From: Thunnus maccoyii
Lineage: Eukaryota; Chordata; Actinopteri; Scombriformes; Scombridae
NCBI RefSeq assembly: GCF_910596095.1
Contig: NC_056544.1
Location: 13,377,155 to 13,441,154 of the forward strand
Reading direction: 5' to 3'
Length of the DNA: 64,000 nucleotides
Below are positions 42,611 through 55,400 of the stretch, piece by piece (the stretch's first letter is position 1; each line of letters begins with the position of its first letter). The position numbers were made by a program, and so were the translations under genes. The notes below the pieces were generated by a model, which had not been told where the DNA came from, did no database searches, and saw only the letters and a program-made list of their open reading frames with translations.

Positions 42611-45585
42611 GATAACTGTCAGAGTTTCAGTACATTACATCCATATGTGGGTTCTGCATGCAGCAGCTCATCTGAAATCTTTACAGGCTGAGCGCTGTAG
42701 ATCAACTTCATGGGAACCAATCAGGACGTCCTAAATGAGGACAGGAAGACGCCTGCAGGCTCCCTGTCATCATGAGAAGGAAACAAAGTATGTGGCTTGT
42801 TAGGTGGAGGTGGGGGCATCCTTACGGTCAACCTGCACTTCCTCCATGTTCCCAGAATATTTCACATATCATATTCATATTACATATATAGTCATGTTAC
42901 AATTCATAAATGCAGAGTTTATATCTGTCTTGGACCAGCTAAGCTTTGAAAACATGAACTGTAATATTCATCATTAATATCTATATTTCTTTGATAATGC
43001 AGATCACCTCATATAGAAACAGGATTTGCCTGCTGTAACATAATATGATCTCTTTTGTACAACATATGGAGTTACTGAGAAGTGAATTGACCCAAAACCC
43101 CCAGCCACATCCTTCCTGGATTGACTTCATTTCTCTTGGAAATGCTGCGTCATTAGGCAGAATTTTATAATAGTTGCCCTGTACAAAACAGCCATGTACA
43201 AAAACGTGTCCTGTAGTCATTACACTGTTAATGTTTTGGTTGTAAGATTTCTTTTTATTTAACCTTTATATAACCAGGAAAGTCTCATTGAGATTAAAAA
43301 GACTTTTTCAGTTGTGTACTAAAAGAAACACAACCTTAAACAATATTGCACAAAACAAAATACAGAAGATCAAAATCAGTCATCACAGATTTATAAAATC
43401 ACCAATACGAATCACAAAGCCACGTGTTCAGGTGCTAAAACGCCAGCAGTCAATGAGAGAAACAAGTCACACATCTGCAGTGCAGGTAATCATCTACCTA
43501 AATAAGGTGGCCAAAAATGGCTTTACCTCTATATAGTATGTCTTGTTAGAAGTGAAGTCTTTGCAAATCTTAATACTGCATGATATACTGTATGAAGACT
43601 CTTTGGGCTGTTACCTTCAGTACTCAGCCAAGTGATAAATGATAGTGAGTATAAAGTGTTGTGCTAGATATTTGTAAATGTCCCTTTAATCCTGACTGTC
43701 AGTCTGTATTGTAAAATAATCTTGGATTAAGAGCACGTTATTCTTGATGTTACAAAGCGAGAGTATTGTGTTTTTTAGAGCAATGGTTCTCAAAGTGGGG
43801 TCCACGGACCATCAGGGGTCCTTTAGGGGTTTCCAGGGGGTCCCCGGGTGAAAGGGGAATAATTTATTTTGACTATATTTCCATCCATAAGTAACACAAT
43901 GACAATGTATTTAACTATTCTGGTCATGGGTTTCATACATTTTCTGTAATAAAACATTTAAAAGCAAAAAATTTTAATAGGTGTCAGTTTAGGGGCTTTT
44001 TCCTTGAAAAACTGTTTTAGAGGCTGAATGTTTTACAGTATGTTTTAAACTTCACTTTGTTTTTGATTTGTTGTCTCAATCTCTTCACTAAAGGCCATGA
44101 ATGATACACAACACAGTATGTAAAGTAGTCAAAATATTACAATACAGGTATGTATGTTAAACACTATTAAAAACCTTTTAAAAACCTGACATAAATTCTT
44201 ACTTACCAAACTTATTTTTGATATTTTAATTCAAATTTCATCAATCAATAGAGTTTGATTTTCTGACAATTTGATTGTCTCATAAGAAATACATCAAAGA
44301 TAGTTTATATACTTTTTGTGACCCGGGATATTAAAACTACAAATCATAATGGACTCATAACTCTATAACCAGATAAAATGTTTGGCTACAGGGATTTCCT
44401 GTTCATAATATGCACAGTATCTCAATTTCAAGCTCTGTGAATTCTGCTGAGGGTGTTACATAAATGAATGTGATAGCTTGTTGCGTGTTGCAGGTCTTGA
44501 CAAAGGCTCACACCTCTGACTCCTCTACCCGGCTACTTGTGTTTGTCTTTAGCACAACGTCCCATTATGAGAAGTCTGGCCTTCAGCTTGGAATTCATCA
44601 CACTGAAATGTATCCGCCCAAGTGTCGAGTAGCTTGTGTCTGCCACATGTGGTAACCAAACGTTCTTGAATATGTGCACATTTCGTTGATTCAGCCCTGT
44701 AATTGTTTTTGAAAGTCCACCCCTGGAATTTTTGGCCACTGTGCTTGATCGGAAATAAAAGCTTGAGCAGAGACTCTTGGGTCAGTTACACAACTTTTAA
44801 GGTCAGAGAAAGTCAGCCCATACGTATTCCATAACAGGTTCGCTGTATGAGTGAGACCTATTTTAGGAAGCTTCTCTGATGGACTTGTTTCTGGATTATT
44901 TTGGAGGACTGACTATAGCTCATGTGTCTCACTCCGGGACAAAACATCTCTACGTCATAAAGAACACCCACACAAGATGATTGACAGCACACGGTGTTGT
45001 AATGCAAAGACAATGTGTTTTATTGTTGTCGTCTGTCAGCTGGGGGCAAACAAATCCAATGAAAGCAGAGGTGACACTGAATCTATCTCCAGCAATCTGA
45101 TCAGACGTATCATCCACAGGACACGCCATGCAGGACTCCAGGCTAATGATGATGGATACTTGCTGCTCCACTTTAACCAACCAGGCAGCTTTACAACCCG
45201 GAGACATACAGCAGCCGTATGGAGGTCTTCTACTTGGAGAAGTCCTACGATCTTATTTATTTTAATGATTGAATGATTATTGTCATGATATGTTTAAGTG
45301 GGGCTTTACTGTAAAGTTTCAGTTTCTGCTTTTTCTTACTTTTTTTTTACCAGATATCGTTACATGTTGAGGTTACATAAAGTCATCAACTCATGAAAGA
45401 GCAACTGTAGTGATTAAACATGAGCAATCAGAGAGCAAAAAGTCAAATAACATGCAGCCTACAACAAAAAGTAGAAATATGGAGAGTATTTTCAAATACA
45501 TTGGATAAATATCATTAACGGTGTGATTTATTTTTTCTCCCAAAGCTCTCTTTTATTCATTATTTTTGTTCCTATTTAGTGTTTT
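42611..45585. other. spacer between the two fndc7-type genes
   Basis: About 3 kb with no convincing gene. It should contain the promoter and 5' UTR of the large gene (just above 42610) but no TATA box or CpG cluster stands out. Fragments include a repeat end at about 43250-43310 (tttatttaacctttatataa and aaagtctcattgagat words, common in fish genomes) and a hAT-like end at 43782-43860. A 99-codon plus-strand ORF at 44978-45277 is unassigned. Confidence 0.5.
43782..43860. mobile_element. hAT-type transposon end, fragment
   Basis: The sequence caatggttctcaaagtgggg followed by tccacggaccatcaggggtc is the well-known terminal sequence of hAT (Charlie/Zaphod-like) elements, normally beginning CAGTGGTTCTCAAA. 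The opposite end was not found, so this is a truncated copy. Confidence 0.6.
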
Positions 45586-45786
45586 AACTTGTGTTTTTTT
45601 CATATTTATTGATCAGAAACAGTCAGAATATACAGATTCTCTTGCAAACAGCAGTAACAGCACAGCACAGATATTCCTAAACAAGAGTGATATTTCATCT
45701 GGGTATATTGGATCTTCACAGTTGCTGTTGGTGTAAACACAGTATCCATGTTGGGGGTGTTATTGTTGTGGTAGTGGGCTGGTTCA
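45585..45786 (-). other. terminal 3' UTR exon of the compact fndc7 gene
   Basis: A strong acceptor (pyrimidine tract then CCCTACAG) gives an exon starting at 45786. It runs to the minus-strand polyadenylation signal AATAAA at 45605-45610. It joins the donor at 46488/46487, five bases after the stop codon, so it is untranslated. A 63-codon ORF spans it but begins in the intron and is not used in this model. Confidence 0.6.
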
Positions 45787-46492
45787 CTGTAGGGCAAGAA
45801 AAGTGAGAGAGAGAGAGAAAAATCAAATCAATCTGCAATCGGTGGAAAATTGGATATTACTAAGATTTCATCACAGTTTCAGTACTGATTCATCATACTC
45901 AATAAATGGTTGTTTTGTGCAAAATAAATCATCATATTCTTTATGAAATTTTATATGCATGAGGCAGAATACAGCTTTGTCATACAGAGGCACGAGCCAT
46001 TAAATATCTATCATCTTACAGACACAATAAGATGCCTGAGTCACGTTCCTGCAGCTGCTCTCCATCTTCATTTCCCTGAGTCACGTTCCCCTCATTCTTC
46101 TCTCCATGTTTTACAGGCAGACATGAATCCGAGAAGTCCCAGAGGTAGACAGATCGACATCAGTCTCATCTGTGCTTTCCTATACTCTCTCTCTGCGTCC
46201 CTCTTGTTCTACTCACACACTCACGCCTATTGTTACCTGTGTACTATAGGCACAGTCAATTTATGGACGCATGTGATGCTGTCACAAGATACGCCTCAAG
46301 CTGTGCGGTAGGACAATGGACTCCTCCTGAGAAAGCAGCTTTTATCAATTTCTTTCACACATATTCACAGTCAAGACATGTAATGTAAAGGAGAGCATGT
46401 TGCTTGTCTCAGGTTGTTACATAACTCGCTTCTTTCAGGTCTGAAGACAGTATGTTCTTAACTGGAGTTGAAAAACAAGAAACTTACCGCAT

Positions 46493-49400
46493 TTAATCCA
46501 CGCTTCGTCTTCCACGAGAGATCACTGAAGAAAGAGAGAGATGAGATTTCAGTGCAGTAGCAGCAAACAGCTCATAACTTAAATTGAGTTTAAAAGAATA
46601 ATTCCACATTTTGGCTTGTTAGGTTTTCTTGCTGAGCGTTAGATGGGAAGAAAGATACACTCTTAGGATTGTAGAGTAAATATGTAGCTGGAGCCGGTGG
46701 CCAATTAGCTTAGCTTAGCATAAAGACTGTAAACAGGGAGAAGCCAGTCTGGCTCACTCATGAACACATTATATCTCGTTTGTTTGACCATACAAAAACT
46801 GAAGTGTAAAAATGACAATTTTCTGTTTTATGAGGGATATATGTGCCTGACTGAGCCGAGTGCCGTTACTTCCTGAAATCCTCACAGTAACACCAGGATT
46901 TCAGAAAGTTCAGAAAGTTATTGCAACCGGCCAAGAACTCCATACTAACTCCACAACCACAACTTACACCTCAGTTTTCCCAGTTCCAGTCTTTATACTA
47001 AGCTAAACTAACAGACTTCTGGCTAAGCTAATTCCTGGCTGTATTCAGATTTCATCTAACTCTTGGCAGGAAAGTGAATTCGCATATTTCCCCAATTTTC
47101 AAACTATTCATTTAACTTCTTGAAAAGAAAATGTGAACTTTACAGTCTAGAGGATACTTACCCATACCAGCATTACTTCCTGGGCAGGGAACTGAGAATT
47201 TGACAAAATGAACACATTTATGCACAAATCTTTATATTATATATACAGATTCAAATGTGTGATATTAGTCATTTCAGAGTATAAATCTCCGTCCACTTCA
47301 TGACTCACCTGAGTATGTCCTTGGTTGACAGAAACTGACTTTGATCCCATTCTGTCCCACCGGTGCAGCCACTACTGTGTAGACGTCCCCACAGGTTTCC
47401 TCCTGGATATCACAGTATATGCTGCCGGCAGCTGCGATACAGGTGTAGTTGGCTCCTGTACCGTACAATTCTACTGTGTGATTCTGGATCTGAGAACCCA
47501 AAGATCGCCAGTAGACCCTTAGGGAGTTGTTGGCCCTGCGATAGAGCTTGACGCTTGTTGGACAGCAGGGATCTACAAGAAAATGATTGGGAATGATTGA
47601 GAATATGCTGGAGTTTGTGTCATGTGTTTAAATTATATAATATTGGTGGTTTTAGATGTTTTAGCTCATTAATAACAAACTTATAACCCTCTCATCTCTG
47701 TATGGTATGGAAACGGTAGAGTTTGTTGCACGTTAATTCAAGAGACTGTTTTAAAAACTAACTACAGACCTGAAGTCTTGAGTAGTAAATAGTCTCAAAT
47801 ATGCAAAACCACTGCTATGATCCTTTAATATTACAAAAATGTATGTTTTTTGTGTGAATTGTTAAACGTTATCAAGCACTTCACCCTCAAATAGCCACCC
47901 TGCCTGTGTATATTTTTGTGCATGAGGATTTATATAATATATTTATTATGTATTACATTTTCTTATATTTTTTTGCTCTTTATATATTTATATTTTTCAC
48001 ACACTCCATTTCTTTTCCATCTTTTTATTATTTCTTTCCGTCTTGGGGTTTTTGTCAGACTGCTAATTGAATCGTTTTGCATTCCGATTTTTGTCACCAG
48101 TGACTGATGATTACTTGTTTTCTGATTATGCATATGTACATGGTTGCCTGCGGCTACAGCCAATAGTTTATAAGTTCATTCACCTGTAATGTACGTTAAT
48201 GTAGCTTTGTGCCTGATAAGGATCTAATTGATTGAAACAAAGAATAAGAAATCATTGTGGAAGCAAAGAACAGTGTTCAGTCTACTTTTTGCCATGATAT
48301 CATCTGCTTGTGTCCAACACCTGTTGAAGAGGGTTTTTTGGGGATGGGCATACTTTTTTCCACTATTGGATATATACAGTATTTCAAATTTACATGTATG
48401 TGTTTGTCCTCACTTGATGAGAATCCACGATATTTGCATTCTGACTTGTGTCCGGTGCTGCTGATAGCTTCCAGGTTGACGCTGTAGTTGGTGCCGCAGG
48501 TGATGCATCCCATCAGGCAGTGGGTGTCCAGAGTGTGGCACTTGGCATGTCCACGTGAGGACGTCAGGGTGGTGATGTAGGAACGAGCTCCACGGCCAGC
48601 TGACCAGGTCACATTGGTCATAGCCTGTGTGACCTGGGTCACATTCACAGTCGTTGGGCAGCAAGGACCTTGGGGAGAGAAATACACTTGGTGTGAACAT
48701 TTGTAAAGCTTTCTCTTTCATTCATGTGACCACAAGTGATAAACATGTTTAAAATAACCAGTTTAAGCTAATTTCTAATTATAAGAGGATTTGATGTCTC
48801 TAATATTGAAATTTCTATAACATAAACAGGGAAACAAAAAATAGCTTTATTATTAGCAGTGAGATCAGCATCTGAGTCCCCAGTTTTTAGCTGGTAGCTG
48901 CATGTTTTCATAAATTTTGTATAATTTAATTTTTTAAATTTTTTTCTCTATGACAGCAGGGACAGTAAAAGGGGATGTAAAGACCTTCAGTCCAATATGA
49001 TCATAGTAAGCGTATAATTCTAAGTTGCTCTGTAATGTTTAAAGGATTTTGGGGAGTTTTTCCTTACCGTACAGATTGTAAAGCTCTCTGACCAAAATGT
49101 GTGATTTTGTGTTAAATTAGTCAACTTTACTTGACATTTAAACTTAGTGTTGACCAGTTATACTGTCGTACCTGTTTCCAAAGGTTTACTGTATCCAGGT
49201 AGACTCCGTCCTACCGCTGTGGTGGCCACTGCCATGACCTCGTAGGTTGAACCGCAGGGCAGCTGTGTGAGCTCACAGGAGCCGTTTCTTGCATTGCAAG
49301 TGTGTGTGTCATAGCGTCCGACAGCAGTGATTGTGTAATTTGTGTTTTGATTGTTGGGGGTGGTGAAAAGGACTCTCAATGAGGAATTGTTGGACTGCGT

Positions 49401-52400
49401 CATATTCAGGATCTCTGGAGCGCATGGAGCTGCAGCAGGACAGACAAGTTTATATCAAAAACACAAATGCGAAGTTAGAAATTATGTTAAAGGAATAGCT
49501 TGACATTTTGAGAAATATGCTTATTTGCTTTATTCCTGAGATTAAGATGAGAAGATTGATACCACTTTCAGCCGCTTAGCTTAGCTTAGCAGAAACACCC
49601 CTGGAACCAGGGGAAATAGCTAGCCTGGCTCTGTCCAAAGATAATCCACCAAAATCTGCCTACCAGCACCTCTTAAAATTACTAATTAATACATTATGTC
49701 TTGATTGTTTAATTCATTCAAAAACAGTAATATGGTTAAAAAAAAAAAAATTGTAAAAGGGTCATGCAGGTCCTGGAAGATTTTGTTACCTTTAGACAGA
49801 GCCAGGCTAGCTGTTTCCCCCTGTTTCAAGTCTTTTTGCTAAGCTAAGCTAACTGGCTGCTGGTAGTAAATTTATATTTAACGTACAAACAAGGGATTGG
49901 TATCAATCTTCTATAAGCATATTTCCAAAAATGTCAAACTAACTTTAAATCAGGTATGTGTTACCTGTTCGATATTTCAGGTTTATCAGCCTACCTCATA
50001 GACTTCCCTACCTTTCTTATTGTGTGTGTGTGTATATTTCAGATGGGAGATGCTACTCTATGTGGCTTCTACTTTGTGTTTTTGCAATAACCCATCTATA
50101 CCTGTCTCATGTGTGTGTGGTGTACAGGTGCGGTTACATCCTCGTAACTCGCTGCAAGGTGTGACCACCACAGAATAAGCTGTGTTGCACTGCAGGTCCG
50201 ACAGCGCACAGACCGGTGCTGTGTCGTTACAGTGGATGACATCATTGGTCTGTGCTGCTGTTGTCTCGTACAGTTCTGCCCCTTTGACTGGTGACCACGT
50301 GATCTCCAGGGTCTCTGTGGAAACCAGCTTCACGGAAACACCCTGTGGGCAACAAGGAACTGGGGAGAGTGGGGGGAGGAGAAGTGCAGAAAAGGGTGAG
50401 AAAAATAATTAAGACTGGGCAAAGGACCATAGCAGTGGTTTCACACGTTTTTGTTGTACTTGAAACTTAGGTGGTCCATTGCAGTACTGCAGAACCTCAT
50501 CTTTAAGTGTGTACAGTTGTGAGCAGGAACTAGTACTTTTTGTAGAAAAAATTTCACCATTTGGCTCAGGTGTAACTACAATCATGACTCTGTTTCATGT
50601 TTCCTTAAAGCCATGCCAGTGAGCTTAATACCAGGTAAGTGGTATTGTGAGAGAGATGGCACACCTAAATGGATTACAGTCATTTTTAATGGTATTAATT
50701 ACACCTGTGCTTTTCCTGTCATTGCATCTCAAAGCATCTGCTGTGAAAAAGGCCTATTTTTACTACAATGCCATGGTGGAGAATTCAGGTAAGCTCATCT
50801 GAGATTTTCGAGTCAGCTGCCAAAAAGCCTTGCAGTCATGATGTCAAAGAACCAAAGCCAGATTACAAACCAAACCAAGCAAGTTATGAAAAGGATTATG
50901 TGGATTTGGGCGTTTCCTGCATTAAATGGATGCCACAAGTGGAACTTTAGAGATGAATGTTTCCGTGAACTCACCAACAAGGTCAAATTGTCCAAACAAT
51001 CTCTGCTTGAGAGTCCATTACAACATGACAATAAAATAATTGTACCGATTGTAATTGTAATTAAATCTTCTCTGTGACTTCATTTTGAAGCAACGTTTGT
51101 GTCATGGCAACTTGATTTTTAATTGTAGTTAATCGCTTAAACTAGAATTAGGCTATGTCCTTTAGGGGTATCACAGACATTAAGTATATGGGAAAAAAAA
51201 CATGTATTGATGGTGTTATTCTGGTGCTTTTGGGCGACTGTCCTACTGGTGGTGTAGTTGCGGACATGTGCAGAAGGGCTGGAGCCGGCCTGGTTGTAGG
51301 GGAAGACGGTGGTGAGGTAGGTGTAGCCACACATGCAGAGAAACGGGCAGGTGGTTCCAGTGGTGTTACATGACTTCTCGGTGCCATCGTCCCGCTTTAT
51401 GAAGGCCATGTAGTACTCCACCAGCGGCACCTCGTCCCACACCACCGAGCAGTTGCCTGCTTTGGGCTCCTCCACCCAGATGTTCTCTGGGGGACACGGG
51501 TCTAACAGAAACAGAAACGTTTATAAGCTACAAGAGCGAACATCACTTGTTGGAGGATGTTTTGGGAAATATGTTTACATATGCTTTCTTTCTGAGAGTT
51601 GGATGAGAAGATTGATATCACAGTTATTGAGAGCGATATCAATCTTCTCACCAAACTACTGACAATGAAAGCAAATAAATGTATTTCCCAAAGTGTAAAA
51701 CTATTCCTTTACACACAGGATTTTGTGTCTGATATGCCAAATGTATACAAATACGTCACTGTGCTTGTGTGCGATAAACCCACATGTAATGTAGTCTGCT
51801 GGCTGTGAGGGGCTGCTGGGTCCAGCTGAATTATAGGCTGTGACAGAGACAGAGTGGTTCTGGCCACACTCCACTGGAAAGATACTACAGTAACTGATGC
51901 CCATCGTGGAACAGTTTTGGCTATTAGAGGTCAAGGCAACGTAGGTCTCTGCTCCCTGCACCTTCACCCAGTACACAGCGATTCCAAGAGACCGTCCCTG
52001 AGTCACCTGAATGTGGGTCACATCTGGGCTTGGCGGACCTTGAAATGAAAACACAAAGAGACATTTTCCTTTTTTCATTCACATTGACATTTTCTGTCAC
52101 ACCTAATTCTTGCCGCTGTCAATCATGCTTACGTGTGATCTGGCAAACAGTGAGGTCGTCTCCAGCACGACCCTCAGAGTCCCAGGCTGTGCCCTTGATA
52201 CAGTATGTTGTCCCTGCCTCAAGGGCATCAAAGGTCACCGTGGTGTCAGTGGTGTTCAGTTTAAGGCGGGTGCTGGAGCCCTCTTGGATGATGCAGAGCG
52301 TGTAGAGGACGGCGTGCTTAACGGGGGACCAAGTCACAAGGATGGTGTCGTTGCTAGGAGAGGTGGTGTTCAATTTGGGCGCCATCACCACTAAAGGATA

Positions 52401-55400
52401 CAAGTAATGAGTGGTGTTAAAAAAAAAGAAGAAAAATTTGAAATGGACACAGATTTCTTACTTCTACTCTTGCCCTGCCAGCTTTTTTTTTTGTATGAGG
52501 TGTGAAATGGAATCAATTTTCCTGTGATTATATTACGCTCAGTTTTCCTTCGGGAAGGGAGACAACCTAGTTCTCATGGTTTCTCTTTTCATATCATGAT
52601 AACAGTATGTCGCAAAGGGATGGATACGGTTTCCAACCTCCTGCGTTGGCTGCAAAGAGTAGAGACTGTGTGACAATGGGCAGTGAAATGACACGCCGTT
52701 ATGGCTGGCGGAGTGAGATAACAAGCTATTGTCCCACAGGAACAACAGAAAGGCTGCATTTCACTCTTCATTCACTGATTACCATCTTGAGTAAACTGCT
52801 TCTTATGTGTAGAGTCTGGACAAGTGAAAGTGGGTGGAAATGATCAATATTAATCCATTTTCATACATCACACATATCATACCTGCTAAACTAGATCAGT
52901 TTTTTGTCTTCTTTTTAAATACTCTAACCACAGTTTGAAGTGTGTTTAGGACTCAAGAGACTTATCCGTACCTGTCCTGGCCTTGATGGGGTATGAGGGC
53001 TGACTCCGCCCCCCTTTATTGACGGACATGACGCTCAGCCTGTAGCCAGTGTAGGGCTGGAGCTGCACCACGGTGCCTGGTGAGCCCCTCACCTCGGTCT
53101 CAGAGAAGAAATCACCGGTCTGTGACTCTGCCCTCAGGATGTAGCTGGTTGCCCCGGAAACCTCAGTGAACTCCACAGTGATGCTGTCGCTGTGCTTGGA
53201 GTAGGCCTGCTCAATGCTGGGGACTTCAGGAGCTGGAAAACAAGATGACAGATATAAAGTCAGTTAGATTTAGAGATTTTGAAGTGTAGTAAGTTAAAGA
53301 AGGATCTCTGTCTTTCTTGTATCTATTAATATATTATAAAAGTGCTGCACAAACAAAAAAATAGATAATAAAGTATCTGGATCTCCACCAGGAGTCAGTT
53401 TCCTCCTCAGCTGCCCTCAGCTGCTGTTACTGACCTGTTGTCTCCTCAGTTGCTGCACTGCTGAGGACATTGAGAGCATTGTCCATGGCTTCTAACTGCA
53501 TCGTGTACACCGTGTTTGGTGACAGGGAGTTGACTGAGCCCATCACAGAGTTGCCACTGAACTGAGCAAAGACCGGCCGCTCTGGAGAGTTCTTAGGTGT
53601 TGCTGTGATCTTGTAGGAGCTGGCACCAGTATGTCCACTCCACTGCACTGTCATACTCTTTGACGTGACCGTAAACACTGACAAAGTGATGTCTGACGGA
53701 GATAGGGAAGAAAATAATGTTGGGATACAGTCATAAAGGCTTACAGGTCCTGGCATTGTAGTTTAAAACAAAAGGTTGAGGGTAATGAAATATGCATTTT
53801 GGGGATGGTTTAAATTGGTGACTTAAGGATAGGTTCACAATTTATCAAGTCTGTCAGGTACGGCTGGGCAACATATCGATATTTTATCGATATTATGATA
53901 TGAAACTAGATATCATCTTAGATTTTGGATATTGTAATATCGTGATATGGCAAAAGTGTTGTCTTTTCCTGGTTTTAAAGGCTGCATTACAGTAAAGTGA
54001 TGTAATTTTATGAACTTACCAGACTTACTCACTTAGTCATTATATCCACATTACTGATGATTATTTATCAAAAATCTCATTGTGTAAATATTTTGTGAAA
54101 TAGTCGTCCCTACAATATTGTCACAATATAGATATCGAGGTATTTGGTCAAAAATATTGTGATATTTGATTTTGTCCATATTGCCCAGCCCTACTGTCAG
54201 GTGCCCAGATTAACACTGAAACAGGTTTAGCTCACTGAAATCATTCCTCCTGTTCATACTGGCCACTAGAAGATCCCCTCCAAATGTGCCTCCAATGTGA
54301 GTGATGGGGGACAAAATCCACAGTCCTCATTTTGAGCAAAAATGTTTTTAAAAGTTAAATCTGAAGCTGATATGAGACTTAAGCAGTTATAAATAAAGTG
54401 GATATCATCCACAGTTATAGTCTTTTTAGTAATAAAATCCCTCTTTCTGTCTTGACAGATGCAGCTGCAGTGAAGGATAACAAAAAGAGGTACTAAAAAA
54501 AGACACAAAAAAGACTGAAATCTATCTTATTATGTAACATATCCACTTGATTTGATTAACTGACTTTGACTTTGGATGACAAACGCCTCATATTATCTTC
54601 AAATAAAATGTTAAATATATTCTTGCACTGAAGGAGGACTGTCCCCCATCACTTCCGAACATTGAAAGTGTTATTATGAAGACATCTCTTAATGGTCAGT
54701 GTGAACAGGAGGAATTATTACAGCAAGAAAAACATGCATCAGTGTTCATATGGGCACCTGACTGTTGTTTTAGGACAGACTTGTAATCTTATCCCTTAAT
54801 ATAATTGTCAGACTGTGAACAATCTTATTTTGGATGTTTGCATTTTAAGTTTAAGTAAAATACATTAAGGCAAATGTAAAAGAGGCTTATTTACCATTTT
54901 TAGCAGCACATATCTGAAAATGACAAAACATGTCAGGTTAGTGAATGAAACAAGGAAATGACTTGATGATAAATGACAGGAAACACAGCATTTTTGAGAC
55001 AAGGACATCATTCCAAGGGTAGCAAGCAATTGGTATTTCACATTATATCCTGAGGCAAATTATCTCCTGTATCATATTCTCGGAGCATGAGAGGCAGCAG
55101 GCTGCACATTACCTTCACTCAACACAGATTTCAGGACTGGTCAGTGCAGGTATTTCTTTCAGGTCGGAATGAATTTGTCTATTGAGCTAAGGTTGGGCAT
55201 GCCACACACACTTGTTGAAAGCACTGACGCTCAAAAGAGCCTGTGTTCATATGTTTCAAAAGTCCTCCCTCTGTACACTATTATTCATCTTCATATTATA
55301 AAACATGAGTGAGATCTGAGGTCGGAAATCATGCCAACTACTGTACATTAATCTATTAAAAATGTTCCTCATAGTGTATTTTTGTTCAAATATTTAGGAG

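Noticed and set aside
45606-45797. 63-codon minus-strand ORF at the fndc7 3' end
   Set aside because: Its ATG lies in the intron, before the acceptor, and it is in the terminal untranslated exon of the supported model.
52539-52843. Overlapping ORFs on both strands between fndc7 exons
   Set aside because: No FN3 motif, no usable splice sites in frame, and adjoining exons already join in phase.
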